Assembly: GCA_903929355.1 (NCBI GenBank)
Contig: CAIYUN010000072.1
Coordinates: forward strand, 1 to 64,000
Direction of reading: 5' to 3'
Length of the DNA: 64,000 nucleotides
Source of the DNA: an uncultured Opitutaceae bacterium
GTDB taxonomy: Bacteria > Verrucomicrobiota > Verrucomicrobiia > Opitutales > Opitutaceae
Each line of letters opens with the position of its first letter. Position 1 is the stretch's first letter. Below the pieces are notes generated by a model. It was not told the DNA's origin and did no database searches. It saw only the letters and a program-made list of their open reading frames with translations. The translations under genes and the position numbers were made by a program. Of this stretch, positions 8,473 to 18,000 are shown piece after piece.

Positions 8473-10584
8473 ATGAAAACACCCCGTCCCCTCCCCGCGC
8501 ACCGCCTTATGGCGCTGGCTTTGTTCGCCGCCGCCTTCGCCACTCTGCCGCTCCACGCCGCCGGCCCCGCGCCGTTGGTCGCCAAACCCGCCGTCAATGC
8601 CCCCGTGACCGTCACCGACAACGGCGCGACCTGGACGATGGACAACGGCATCGTCAAGGCGACCGTCCTGAAGAACAACGGCAACATGCAGTCCGTCATC
8701 TATCACGGGATTGGCATTCCCAACGCCCGCAGCGAATACTGGGAGACGGTGCCCACGGGTCAGATGACCGCGTCGCTGACGATTGACCCGGCGAAGAACG
8801 GCGGCGAACGCGGTGAGGTCGCGGTCAAAGGCGTGAACGGCCGCATGGACATTGAAGTCCGCTACACGCTGGAACGGGGCGTCAGCGGGTTTTACACCTA
8901 CGCCGAATACACCCACCAGGCCTCCTACCCCACCGCCGGTTTTGGCGAAAACCGCTTCATCCTCCAGATGAATCCCACCTTCAACTGGCTCTCGGTGGAC
9001 CAGGACCGCAACCAGCTCATGATTGCCGGCCAGGACCAGCGCTCCGGCACCGTCATCCACGCCAAGGAGCAAAGCATCCTCGCCGCCGGCAATTACCAGA
9101 ATTCCGTCGAGCACAAATACACCTACTGCGGCATCATGTACCGGCTTCCGGCCTACGGCTGGTCGAGCACCAAGGACCATATCGGCGTCTACTTCATCAA
9201 TCCCACCACCGAATACATCGGCGGCGGGGCGGAAAAGATGGATCTCGTCTGCCACATGGGCGCAACCCTGCTGGACTACTGGACCTCCGGCCACTATGCG
9301 GGCGGCGCCGGCTGCAACATCCCCCAGGGCCAGGATTGGAAGAAAGTCGTCGGGCCGATCTTCGTTTACTTCAACGCCCTGGAGAACCCCAAGGATCCCT
9401 CCCCGGCCGAGCTCGCCACGCTCGCCGCCACCCAGGGTAACCCCACCGTGCCGCCGACGTGGCACGACAATGCCTTCGCCCTGTGGAATGATGCCCTGGC
9501 CAAGTCAACGGAGGTTCGGGCGGCTTGGCCGTTTGCCTGGGTCAATGGCGTGGACTATCCGCACCGGGAGCAGCGGGGCAATGTCTCCGGCCAGGTCGTC
9601 CTGAACGACCCGCAGGCCGCCACCGGCAAACTGCCCAATCTCACCATCGGCCTGGCTCACCCCGACTACACCGGCACCGGCGGTGCCTTCGCCTCCCGCT
9701 CCGGCAACGGCAACCTCGTCACCTGGCAGCACGATGGCAACTACTACGAGTTCTGGAACCAGGGCGGCGAGGACGGCCGCTTCAAGATCACCAACGTCCG
9801 CCCTGGCAAATATACGCTCCACGCCTTTGCCGACGGCGTGCTGGGTGAATACGCCAGGACCGACATCACGGTCGCGGCCGGCCAGGACCTTGACTTGGGC
9901 AAGCTCGAATGGAAACCCGTCCGCCACGGCCGGCAGATTTGGGAAATCGGCTACACCAACCGCAACGGCGGTGAGTTTTACAAGGGTGACGAATACTGGC
10001 GCTGGGGCTGGAACATGCGCTACGCCCTTCTCTTCCCCAACGACATCACCTACACGGTCGGCCAGAGCGACTGGCACAAGGACTGGTTCTTCGAGGAAGT
10101 CCCGCATGCGACCAACCTCGGTTTCGTCAATCCCGCGGCCAAGGATCCTGCCCGCCAGCCTTTCGGTTGGGTCAACCTCCCCACCACCCAGGGTCAGGAT
10201 ATGTGGCCGGTCTGGGGTCGCGGCCGGGCCACCACCTGGACCATCAAATTCAACCTGGACCACGCCCCCAAAGGCGGCACTGCCACTCTCCGCGTCGCCT
10301 TGGGCGGTGCCGACGGCACCACCCTGTCCATTGGCGTCAATGGACAGAATGCGGGTGCAATCCGGCCCGTGTCCACCAATGCCCTGCGCTACAACACCGA
10401 CCGCGGCGTCTGGAAGGAATACGCCCAACCTTTCAACGCCTCGCTCCTCCAGGCCGGCGACAACGCGATGACGCTCACGGTGCCCGCCGGCGACCTCACG
10501 ACCGGGGTGTGTTACGATTATCTGCGCCTCGAGCTCGACGAGAATGCCCCGCCCGCCGGCGCGCCCGTCGCGCTGGCCGAGTAG
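8473..10584 (+). CDS. Rhamnogalacturonan lyase, PL4-type (copy 1)
   Basis: The chosen ATG gives a 703-aa protein with a Sec signal peptide (MKTPRPLPAHRLMALALFAAAFATLPLHAAG). The architecture is that of polysaccharide lyase family 4. It has an N-terminal beta-sandwich of the galactose-mutarotase type (about 40-330), a small fibronectin-like domain around 420-510 ([22 protein letters not shown]), and a C-terminal carbohydrate-binding-like domain ([31 protein letters not shown] ... [21 protein letters not shown]). Such enzymes cleave the rhamnose-galacturonate backbone of pectin rhamnogalacturonan I by beta-elimination, here probably in the periplasm or outside the cell. A paralogue follows 209 bp downstream on the same strand, which points to local duplication and plant-polysaccharide use. 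Confidence 0.88.
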   Translation: MKTPRPLPAHRLMALALFAAAFATLPLHAAGPAPLVAKPAVNAPVTVTDNGATWTMDNGIVKATVLKNNGNMQSVIYHGIGIPNARSEYWETVPTGQMTASLTIDPAKNGGERGEVAVKGVNGRMDIEVRYTLERGVSGFYTYAEYTHQASYPTAGFGENRFILQMNPTFNWLSVDQDRNQLMIAGQDQRSGTVIHAKEQSILAAGNYQNSVEHKYTYCGIMYRLPAYGWSSTKDHIGVYFINPTTEYIGGGAEKMDLVCHMGATLLDYWTSGHYAGGAGCNIPQGQDWKKVVGPIFVYFNALENPKDPSPAELATLAATQGNPTVPPTWHDNAFALWNDALAKSTEVRAAWPFAWVNGVDYPHREQRGNVSGQVVLNDPQAATGKLPNLTIGLAHPDYTGTGGAFASRSGNGNLVTWQHDGNYYEFWNQGGEDGRFKITNVRPGKYTLHAFADGVLGEYARTDITVAAGQDLDLGKLEWKPVRHGRQIWEIGYTNRNGGEFYKGDEYWRWGWNMRYALLFPNDITYTVGQSDWHKDWFFEEVPHATNLGFVNPAAKDPARQPFGWVNLPTTQGQDMWPVWGRGRATTWTIKFNLDHAPKGGTATLRVALGGADGTTLSIGVNGQNAGAIRPVSTNALRYNTDRGVWKEYAQPFNASLLQAGDNAMTLTVPAGDLTTGVCYDYLRLELDENAPPAGAPVALAE

Positions 10585-10793
10585 GTGGCGGACTGGCTGC
10601 GCCCATGAGGGCGCGACCGCCCCTGGTCGCATCTTATTTACGGGCCCGACCGCCCGGGCGCGTCGTCGGGAACCTGCCTTAAAAGGGGCGGTGCCGACCG
10701 GCATCGGGTCTTGCAACCTTTCCCGGAGGGGTTTGCCTTCAGCCTTGTCCGGCTCGTGCCCCACCCCTGCCCTTGGTTTCGTCCTTTTTTCCC

Positions 10794-13115
10794 ATGCATC
10801 CTCCCCGCTCCCTGCTCCTGCGGCAACTCGTCTTGCTCGCCTTGGTTTCGACCGCCGTGCTCGCACTCCGCGCCGCCGACGGTCCACCGGTCATCGCCCA
10901 ACCCGCGGGGGCCGCGCCGGTCACCGTCACCGAAGCCAATAACTTCTTCACCCTCGCCAACGGCATTGTCTCCGCCCGCATCAACAAGCGCACCGGCGAC
11001 CTCGAAGGAGTGACCTACAAAGGCGTGGACCGGGCGGGCCACGACCAGGGCGCCGTCGGCCCGTGGGAGCAGAACCCCTCGGCCGCCGCCCAAGTGGGGG
11101 GTCTCACCCAGACCATCACGATTGATCCCGCCAAGAACGGCGGCGAGCGCGCCGAGGTATCCGTCAAGGGCGTCACGGGCGGAAAGGTGGCCTTTGGCGC
11201 CTCGCCCGGTTCGACCGGCGGCACGTCGAACATGGACCTCGAGATCCGCTACGCGATGGGCCGCGGCGACAGCGGCGTCTACACCTACGCGATCTTCTCC
11301 CACCCCGCCGCCTACGGCCCGCTCAATCTCGGCGAGAGCCGTTTCATCCTGCGCGTCAACCAGTCCTTTGACTGGATCTCGGTGGACGCCGACCGGAACC
11401 TGCTCGCCGCCGGTCCGCGCAATTGGGGCACCGGCGTCGTCGTCCACGCCAAGGAGCAGCGCATCATGAGCCAGGGCCCCTACCAGAATTCCGTCGAGCA
11501 CAAGTACAGCTACAACGCCGTCCAGTATAAAATCCCCGCCTACGGCTGGTCCAGCACCACCGAGCATGTCGGTGTCTGGTTCATCAACCCGACCATCGAA
11601 TACCTCAGCGGTGGCGCGACGAAGCAGGAGCTCGTCACTCATTACGGTGACAATGACGACCCCGACCCCATTCTCCTCGATTACTGGCGGGGCACGCACT
11701 ACGGCGGCGGCGCCACGGTCAACGTGGCCGCCGGCGAGGCCTGGAGCAAGGTCGTCGGCCCGATTTTCGTCTACGTGAACTCGCTCGACAGTTTTCGGAC
11801 GCCCTCGGCGGCCGATCTCGCCACGTTCGCCGCCACCGCCGGCAACCCCACGATTCCCCCCGCCTGGACGGAGAACCAAACCGCGCTCTGGCAGGACGCG
11901 CTCGCGCAGGCGCGGAAGGAAACCTCCAAGTGGCCCTACGACTGGGTCAACGGGGTGGACTACCCGCACAAAAATGACCGTGCCCAAGTGACGGGTCAAA
12001 TCGTCCTCAACGACCCGCTCGCGCCCGTGCCTCTGAAGAAATTCACCAGCATCACCATCGGCCTCGCTTTCCCGGACGCCATCGGCGGCGGCGGGCGCGG
12101 CGCGGGTGCCCGCGGTGGCGGACGCGGCGCGGGCGCGGCGCCCGCTCCGGCTCCCGCCGCGGTGGCAGGTGCGGCCCCGGCCCGGGGCGGAGCCGCGCGG
12201 GGCGGACGCGGTGGCGGTGGCGGCGACTGGGTGCACGACGCCAAGCACTACCAGTTCTGGAACGACGGCGACGCCGACGGCAGGTTCACCCTCACCAACG
12301 TCCGCCCCGGCTCCTATACGCTGCACGCCTTTGCCGATGGCGTGCTGGGCGAGTTTGCCCAGGCCAACATCACGGTCGCGGCCGGCCAGAACCTGGATCT
12401 GGGCAAGATCGAATGGAAGCCCGTCCGCTATGGCAAACAGCTGTGGGATATCGGCTATCCCGACCGCACCGGCGGCAAGTTCTTCAAGGGTGACGGGGCC
12501 AACTACTGGCTCTGGGGCTGGAACCTGCGCTACGCGCTGTTGTATCCGAATGACCTCACCTACACAATCGGGCAGAGCGACTACCACAAGGATTGGTTTT
12601 TTGAGGAGGTGCCGCACGCGACAGCCGATCCCAAACTCTGGCTGAATCCCGCCGCCAAGGATCCCGCCAACCAGAAATTTGGCTGGGTCAAGGCCGAGTC
12701 CCGCGTCCAATACCCTGCCGTTGACGGCGCCGGCCCCTGGGCCATCTACGGCCGTGGCCGGGCGACGACCTGGACCATCAAGTTCAAGCTGGACCAGGCG
12801 CTGCAGGGCACTGCGGTGCTGCGCCTCGCGCTGGCCGGCGCCGATGGCGGCGGACTGACGGTGGGCGCCAACGGCCAGGCCATCGGTGCCATCCGGCCCA
12901 CGGCCACCAACGCCATCCGCTACAACACCGACAAAGGGGTCTGGCAGGAGCAGGACGTGCGGTTTGACGCCGCGGTGCTGAAAGCCGGCGACAATTCCAT
13001 CACACTCACCGTGCCGGCCGGCGACCTCCAAAGCGGTGTCGTGTGGGACTACCTGCGGCTGGAACTGGACGAAAGCCATCCCGCCGGCACCCCGCCCGTC
13101 GCCCTGTCCGAGTAG
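10794..13115 (+). CDS. Rhamnogalacturonan lyase, PL4-type (copy 2)
   Basis: The 773-aa protein starts [20 protein letters not shown] and has a Sec signal peptide ending near LRAADG. It matches copy 1 along its whole length, including [18 protein letters not shown], [10 protein letters not shown], YGWSST and [15 protein letters not shown] segments, so the two are paralogues. It carries two insertions. One of about 15 residues lies near residue 140. The other is a Gly/Ala/Arg/Pro-rich stretch of about 50 residues near residues 425-475 ([18 protein letters not shown]), just before the fibronectin-like domain, where copy 1 has a short ordinary loop. The insert may be a flexible linker. Family-based function: beta-elimination in the rhamnogalacturonan I backbone; the exact specificity of each copy cannot be read from sequence. 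Confidence 0.88.
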   Translation: MHPPRSLLLRQLVLLALVSTAVLALRAADGPPVIAQPAGAAPVTVTEANNFFTLANGIVSARINKRTGDLEGVTYKGVDRAGHDQGAVGPWEQNPSAAAQVGGLTQTITIDPAKNGGERAEVSVKGVTGGKVAFGASPGSTGGTSNMDLEIRYAMGRGDSGVYTYAIFSHPAAYGPLNLGESRFILRVNQSFDWISVDADRNLLAAGPRNWGTGVVVHAKEQRIMSQGPYQNSVEHKYSYNAVQYKIPAYGWSSTTEHVGVWFINPTIEYLSGGATKQELVTHYGDNDDPDPILLDYWRGTHYGGGATVNVAAGEAWSKVVGPIFVYVNSLDSFRTPSAADLATFAATAGNPTIPPAWTENQTALWQDALAQARKETSKWPYDWVNGVDYPHKNDRAQVTGQIVLNDPLAPVPLKKFTSITIGLAFPDAIGGGGRGAGARGGGRGAGAAPAPAPAAVAGAAPARGGAARGGRGGGGGDWVHDAKHYQFWNDGDADGRFTLTNVRPGSYTLHAFADGVLGEFAQANITVAAGQNLDLGKIEWKPVRYGKQLWDIGYPDRTGGKFFKGDGANYWLWGWNLRYALLYPNDLTYTIGQSDYHKDWFFEEVPHATADPKLWLNPAAKDPANQKFGWVKAESRVQYPAVDGAGPWAIYGRGRATTWTIKFKLDQALQGTAVLRLALAGADGGGLTVGANGQAIGAIRPTATNAIRYNTDKGVWQEQDVRFDAAVLKAGDNSITLTVPAGDLQSGVVWDYLRLELDESHPAGTPPVALSE

Positions 13116-13140
13116 CAGCGCAGACTCTTGTCGGGCTCTC

Positions 13141-13352
13141 TTGTCCTCCGTGGCTTCAGCGAAGAAGGAAGCCTTGGCAATGGCCGTTGCTGCGCCCTTC
13201 GCCTACGACCGCCCCCTCGCAGCAGCCTGCTTTCAGGCGAGGCCATGCGCCGGCACCAACCCGGCCCGACCGAGCTTGCCCGCCGAGCTGCCGCTCGTCA
13301 GGGTGCCTTCGGGTCCACCGTGTCCTGTGAAGCCTTCGGCAAAGGAGGATTC
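13141..13352. repeat. Degenerate direct repeats in the 298-bp gap before pgi
   Basis: The gap between the second PL4 gene and pgi has no credible ORF. It contains two same-direction copies of a degenerate unit: tgtcctccgtggcttcagcg at 13142 and tgtcctgtgaagccttcggc at 13321, each followed by an aaggagga-like stretch. Related units occur near 49176 (inverted) and 63790. This looks like a decayed dispersed repeat family. Confidence 0.45.
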
Positions 13353-13413
13353 GCGGTTCACACCTCCGTTCCAACCAAGCACCAAGAATTCCGCCCCCCC
13401 TCCCCTCCCTCCC

Positions 13414-14994
13414 ATGATCTGGTCCCGCTTCAAATCCCACTTTTATCACTCCGTCCCGCTCGGCCTCTCACTGGATGTAAGTCGGGTGCCGTTTCCCGAC
13501 GAGTTCCTTGTCACCATGGCGCCGCGGATGGAGCAGGCGTTCGCCGCCATGGCCGCGCTGGAGAAAGGCGCCATCGCCAACCCCGACGAGCAGCGCATGG
13601 TCGGCCATTACTGGCTCCGCGCGCCCCAACTCGCGCCCACCCCCGAGCTCACGACCGAAATCACCTCGACGCTGGCCGCCATCAAGGCCTTCGCCGCCTC
13701 GGTCCACTCCGGCGCCGTCGCCGGACCGAAGGGGAAGTTCAAGTATCTGCTCGTGATCGGCATCGGCGGCTCCGCGCTCGGCCCGCAGTTTGTCGCCCAT
13801 GCGCTCGGCCAGCCGCGCAAGGACAAGCTGGCGGTGTCCTTCTTTGACAACACGGACCCCGACGGCTTCGATCAGGTCCTCGGCGCACTGCGCGGCCGGC
13901 TCGCGCAGACCCTCGTTGTCGTCATCTCCAAGTCGGGCGGCACCGCCGAGACCCGCAACGGCATGCTCGAGGCCGCCGCCGCCTTCAAGGCCGCCAAGCT
14001 CGACCCGGCGAGGCACTTTGTGGCCGTCACCGGCGTGGGCTCCAAGCTTGACGCCACCGCGACCGCCGAAGGCTGGCTCGCCCGCTTCCCGATGTGGGAC
14101 TGGGTCGGCGGCCGGACCAGCGAGCTCTGCGCCGTCGGCCTGCTGCCCGCCGCGCTCCAAGGTCTGGACATCCAGGCGCTCCTCGACGGGGCCGCCGCCA
14201 TGGACGAGGTCACCCGCCAGCCGAACATCGCCCACAATCCCGCCGGGCTCCTCGCGCTCATGTGGTATTTCGCGACCGACGGCCGCGGCGCCAAGGACAT
14301 GGTCGTGCTCCCCTACAAGGACCGCCTGCTCCTCTTCTCCCGTTACCTCCAGCAACTGGTGATGGAGTCGCTCGGCAAGGAGCTCGACCTCGCGGGCCGG
14401 GTCGTCAACCAGGGCATCGCCGTCTACGGCAACAAGGGCTCGACCGACCAGCACGCCTATGTGCAGCAGCTCCGCGAGGGCGTGAATAATTTCTTCGTCA
14501 CCTTCATCGAGGTCCTGCAGGACCGCGCGCCGAAAGGCCGGTTTGAGGTCGAGCCGGGCATCACCAGCGGCGACTACCTCCAGGGCTTCCTGCTCGGAAC
14601 GCGCGACGCGCTCACGGAGAAAGACCGCCACTCGGTCACCCTGACCCTGCCCGATGTCTCGCCCCGCTCGCTGGGCATGCTGATCGCGCTCTACGAGCGC
14701 GTGGTCGGGCTCTATGCCTCGCTCATCGGCATCAACGCCTACCACCAGCCGGGGGTCGAGGCTGGTAAAAAAGCCGCCGGCGGCGTGATTGCGCTGAAGC
14801 AAAAACTCACCGCCACCCTGGCCGCCGCGCCAGGCAAGTCGTTCACCGCCGAACAGCTCGCCGCCGCCGCCGGCGCGCCCGACCAGGCCGAGCTCACCTT
14901 CAAGATTCTGGAGCACCTCGCCGCGAACAAGGGCAGCGGGGTAAAAAAGCGCGTCAAGGCCCGCTGGTTCGACTCGACCTACCGGTTCGCCTGA
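13414..14994 (+). CDS. pgi: Glucose-6-phosphate isomerase
   Basis: Pgi interconverts glucose-6-phosphate and fructose-6-phosphate in glycolysis and gluconeogenesis. The ATG before [16 protein letters not shown] gives 526 aa; the upstream 126 codons of the track ORF are repeat-bearing intergenic sequence. The sugar isomerase (SIS) domains are evident: [33 protein letters not shown], and [18 protein letters not shown]. The second half has [25 protein letters not shown], which fits the conserved [15 protein letters not shown] of bacterial Pgi and includes the catalytic histidine region. It is a single gene with its own upstream region. A weak GC-rich hairpin follows the stop (ctgaccgcg / cgcgtcag). 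Confidence 0.95.
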   Translation: MIWSRFKSHFYHSVPLGLSLDVSRVPFPDEFLVTMAPRMEQAFAAMAALEKGAIANPDEQRMVGHYWLRAPQLAPTPELTTEITSTLAAIKAFAASVHSGAVAGPKGKFKYLLVIGIGGSALGPQFVAHALGQPRKDKLAVSFFDNTDPDGFDQVLGALRGRLAQTLVVVISKSGGTAETRNGMLEAAAAFKAAKLDPARHFVAVTGVGSKLDATATAEGWLARFPMWDWVGGRTSELCAVGLLPAALQGLDIQALLDGAAAMDEVTRQPNIAHNPAGLLALMWYFATDGRGAKDMVVLPYKDRLLLFSRYLQQLVMESLGKELDLAGRVVNQGIAVYGNKGSTDQHAYVQQLREGVNNFFVTFIEVLQDRAPKGRFEVEPGITSGDYLQGFLLGTRDALTEKDRHSVTLTLPDVSPRSLGMLIALYERVVGLYASLIGINAYHQPGVEAGKKAAGGVIALKQKLTATLAAAPGKSFTAEQLAAAAGAPDQAELTFKILEHLAANKGSGVKKRVKARWFDSTYRFA

Positions 14995-15027
14995 CCGCGG
15001 CCCCCACCGTCGCGTCAGTGGCCCCGG

Positions 15028-15054
15028 GGTGGAACCGGTTGACCCAACCGGTGG
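15028..15054. repeat. Short copy of the ggttgacc palindromic repeat
   Basis: The sequence ggtggaaccggttgaccc followed by aaccggtgg is a shortened, hairpin-forming relative of the larger inverted repeats at 25802-25878 and 40147-40204. It lies between the convergent ends of pgi and the histidine kinase gene, so it could also act as a bidirectional terminator stem. Confidence 0.5.
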
Positions 15055-15130
15055 AATTCGTCGCCCACCAAGCCTGGCAGGCCTTTCTGATGTCGGGCGA
15101 TGGCCGACCCCAGTCCTTCCAACCCGGCTA

Positions 15131-17812
15131 TCACGCCACGCGCGCCTCCGCCCCGGTTTCGTTTGCCGCCCGAGGGAGGCTGAATTCAAAATGGGCCCCT
15201 CCTTCTGGCCGGTTCCACATGGTGATGGTGCCGCCATGGGCGGTCACGATGCCCCGGCAGATCGCCAGACCCAGCCCGGTGCTGCTTTCCCCCCCCGTGG
15301 GGCGGACCGAAGTCCGGCCGTATTCGGTGAACAGTTTCCTCTGTTCGCCTTCCGGCACCCCGGGGCCCCCGTCGTCCACCCAGATCATGATGAATTGGCC
15401 TTCGCGGCGCGCCCCCACGGTGATCGCGGTGTCGGGCGGCGAGAATTTGATGGCGTTCATCACCAGGTTCTCCAGCACCCGCTTCAACCGGATCTCGTCG
15501 CCGTCCAACTCCAGGCCGGAGGCCGGTTCCTCCAGCCGCAGCCGCAGGTTTTTCTTCGCCGCGATCGGCGCGAAAACCTGGTTGGCCCAGCGCAGCACCA
15601 GGGCGAGATCCAGCCGCTTGCGCTCAAGTTTCATGGTGTCGGCATCCAACGTCGTCACGTCCAGCAGGTCGTTGACGAGCGCGAGCATGGCCTCGACGCT
15701 GCCCGTCAGGTAATTCAGGGTCTCCACCTGTTTTTCGTTCACGGGGCCCAGCGTGCCGTCCCGAAGAAACTCCGCCAGCCCGCGCACCGCCGCCAGCGGG
15801 CTGCGCAGGTCGTGGGAGGTCACCGCGAGAATCCGATCCTTGGCGACATTGGCCCGGTGAATGTTCCAGTAGGCGGTCTCCAATTCCTCGGTCGCGTGTT
15901 TGCGCTGCGTGATGTCGCGCCCGATGGTGGAAAGGAACTCAATCTTTCCCTCCGGGGATTTGTGGGCCAGGATGACCTGGGAAATGGGGATCTCCAGCCC
16001 GCGCCGGCTGGACAAAATTGTTTCGCCGCTCCAGATCCCCTCGCGGACGGCGGTGGGAATCCCCTCGGTCACGACGAGGTTCTTGGCCGGGGTGGGGAGG
16101 AAATCGCTGATGGCCGACTTGGTGACATCCTCGTTCAGCCCAATCCCGAGCAGCTTGCGGCCGGCGCGGTTGATATACTGGAGCTGACCGCCTGGATCGC
16201 TGATTCCCACCAAGTCGGTCGTGGACTCAATGATGGCAATCAGGCGGTCGCGGGTACCCTCCGCCTTTTTGCGCAGGGTGGTGTCGGTGCGGATGGCCAC
16301 GAACTGGCGGGGCTTGCCCTGCGCGTCGAGAAACGGCACGATGGTGGTGTCCGCCCAGAAAAACGTCCCGTCCTTGGCCTTGTTTTTGATCTCACCCCGC
16401 CAGACTTTGCCCTCCAGGATGGTGGACCAAAGGCCGGTCATGAACGCCTTCGAGTGATGGCTGGAATTCAAGATGCGGTGGTTCTGACCCAGCAGCTCCT
16501 CGCGGGTGTACTTGGAGGCGGCGCAGAACTTGTCGTTGGCGGCAATGATGTTCCCCTGGGGGTCGGCGATGGTCACCAGCGAGTGCTCATCCAACGCGGC
16601 CTTCAAATCCACGATTTCCCGGAGGGAGTGCCGGAGCTGCAGCTCGGCCCCCTTGCTCTCGGTGACATCCGTGGAGGTCCCGAGCAGGCGGAGCACCTTG
16701 CCGGTGGCATCGGGCACCCGGAAGCCGCGGCTGGCCACCCAGCGCACGACCCCGTCGGGGCGCGCGATCCGAAACTCCACGTTCACCCTGGGCTCGCCCG
16801 CGATGAGCCGCGCAAAGGTGGCCTCCACCCGCGCCCGGTCCTCCGGCAGGATCGCCTCGGCCCAGGCCCGGGGCTGCGCATAGACTGTTGCCGCCGAACG
16901 ACCCCAGATCTCCTCAAAGGCCGGGCTGACATAGTAGGTCCGCTGCATGTCCGGCGAGGTCATCCAAAACACATCCGTGATGATCTCGGTGAATTGGCGG
17001 AACTTCTCCTCGCTTTCGCGCAAGGCTGCTTCCGCCTGTTTGCGCGCGGTGAGGTCGCGGAACGTCCAGATTCGCCCATAGTATTTTCCGTCCTTGCCAT
17101 ACACGGGGGCCGAATACCGGTCCAGCACGGTCCCATTCTTCAGCTCAAGCTCATCGCGGGAGATTTCATCCGGATGGGCGGACAGATAGGCTATCTTCTC
17201 GGTATACTGGTCGGGGGTTTTGACCGCGTTGGTGACCCAGGCCACCCGTTTCGTGTCATCTTCATCACTGGCTATCTCCGGGGGAAATCCCAGCAGGTCG
17301 GTCAGCCGCTGGTTTTGCAGGATTTTCCTACCCGCTTCGCTCACCACCAGGATGCCATCCAGCAGCGAGTTGGCTTGGGCCTCGAAAAACGCGTTCTTCC
17401 ACATCAACTCCTCGTCCGATCGTTTGCGCTCGGTGATGTCGCGCACCACTTTTGAGACGCCGACAATCCGACCAGTGGAATCCTTGATGGGTGAGGCCGT
17501 GATTGAAACTTCCACCAAGTGTCCATCCTGGTGCAGGCGCACCGTTTCAAAGGATTTGACCCTTTCCCCGCGTTGGATTCGTGCCAGAATCTCCCGCTCG
17601 TCCTCCTGGTGCTCGGTGGGGATCAACCGCATGATTGAGGTCCCCATCATCTCCCCGGCCGTGAAGCCAAACATATTTTCCGCCCCTTGGTTCCAACTCG
17701 TGATCAGGCCCGCGAGGTCCTTGCCGATGATGGCATCGTCGGAAGAATCCACGATGGCCGCCAGCCGGAAGCGGGCCTGTTCGCCGGTCAATGCCGGGGT
17801 GGGAGCGTCCAT
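15131..17812 (-). CDS. Multi-PAS sensor histidine kinase
   Basis: The likely start MDAPTPALTGEQARFRLAAI gives 893 aa; the track ORF runs 90 codons further into the IS element. Five PAS-type sensor units can be followed, at about residues 15-135, 140-255, 265-390, 400-515 and 525-645, most ending in a PAC-like DITERK/DLTARK/DVTESK motif. The kinase core has the H-box VTSHDLRSPLAAV (His about residue 667), N-box NLVMNAIKFSPP, G1 DDGGPGVPEG and G2 [11 protein letters not shown]. No transmembrane segment is evident, so it is probably cytosolic and could sense redox or small ligands. In the sequence before the IS insertion it would start 23 nt after the PilB/GspE-like gene, downstream of a lone response regulator that is a plausible partner. 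Confidence 0.9.
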   Translation of the reverse strand: MDAPTPALTGEQARFRLAAIVDSSDDAIIGKDLAGLITSWNQGAENMFGFTAGEMMGTSIMRLIPTEHQEDEREILARIQRGERVKSFETVRLHQDGHLVEVSITASPIKDSTGRIVGVSKVVRDITERKRSDEELMWKNAFFEAQANSLLDGILVVSEAGRKILQNQRLTDLLGFPPEIASDEDDTKRVAWVTNAVKTPDQYTEKIAYLSAHPDEISRDELELKNGTVLDRYSAPVYGKDGKYYGRIWTFRDLTARKQAEAALRESEEKFRQFTEIITDVFWMTSPDMQRTYYVSPAFEEIWGRSAATVYAQPRAWAEAILPEDRARVEATFARLIAGEPRVNVEFRIARPDGVVRWVASRGFRVPDATGKVLRLLGTSTDVTESKGAELQLRHSLREIVDLKAALDEHSLVTIADPQGNIIAANDKFCAASKYTREELLGQNHRILNSSHHSKAFMTGLWSTILEGKVWRGEIKNKAKDGTFFWADTTIVPFLDAQGKPRQFVAIRTDTTLRKKAEGTRDRLIAIIESTTDLVGISDPGGQLQYINRAGRKLLGIGLNEDVTKSAISDFLPTPAKNLVVTEGIPTAVREGIWSGETILSSRRGLEIPISQVILAHKSPEGKIEFLSTIGRDITQRKHATEELETAYWNIHRANVAKDRILAVTSHDLRSPLAAVRGLAEFLRDGTLGPVNEKQVETLNYLTGSVEAMLALVNDLLDVTTLDADTMKLERKRLDLALVLRWANQVFAPIAAKKNLRLRLEEPASGLELDGDEIRLKRVLENLVMNAIKFSPPDTAITVGARREGQFIMIWVDDGGPGVPEGEQRKLFTEYGRTSVRPTGGESSTGLGLAICRGIVTAHGGTITMWNRPEGGAHFEFSLPRAANETGAEARVA

Positions 17813-17839
17813 GGGATGAAGTTTCCGCCCGGGACCTAG

Positions 17840-17859
17840 CAGCCTGTCGGACTTGCCGC
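17840..17859. repeat. IS1182-type left terminal inverted repeat
   Basis: The 20-nt end CAGCCTGTCGGACTTGCCGC matches the inverted right end with one single-base indel. The preceding four bases are CTAG. Confidence 0.85.
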
Positions 17860-18000
17860 TGAAGTTGCAAACAGGGTTTTCCCGGAATCTCCCGCCTGGG
17901 CGGATTCCAACTCGAGTTGACGGTGGAAAGCTGTTTTGGGGGACGCTGGTCCGCTCGGCATCGGTCGCCGGGGGTTGAAACCCATGTTCCGCGCGGCGTT

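Noticed and set aside
10638-13079. Minus-strand ORF of 813 aa opposite the second PL4 gene
   Set aside because: It runs antisense to a well-supported lyase and shows no domain or signal peptide.
13468-15237. Minus-strand ORF of 589 aa opposite pgi
   Set aside because: Shadow of a conserved enzyme, with no recognisable motif.
15029-17455. Plus-strand ORF of 808 aa opposite the multi-PAS kinase
   Set aside because: The kinase motifs are clear on the other strand; this frame is a GC-skew artefact.
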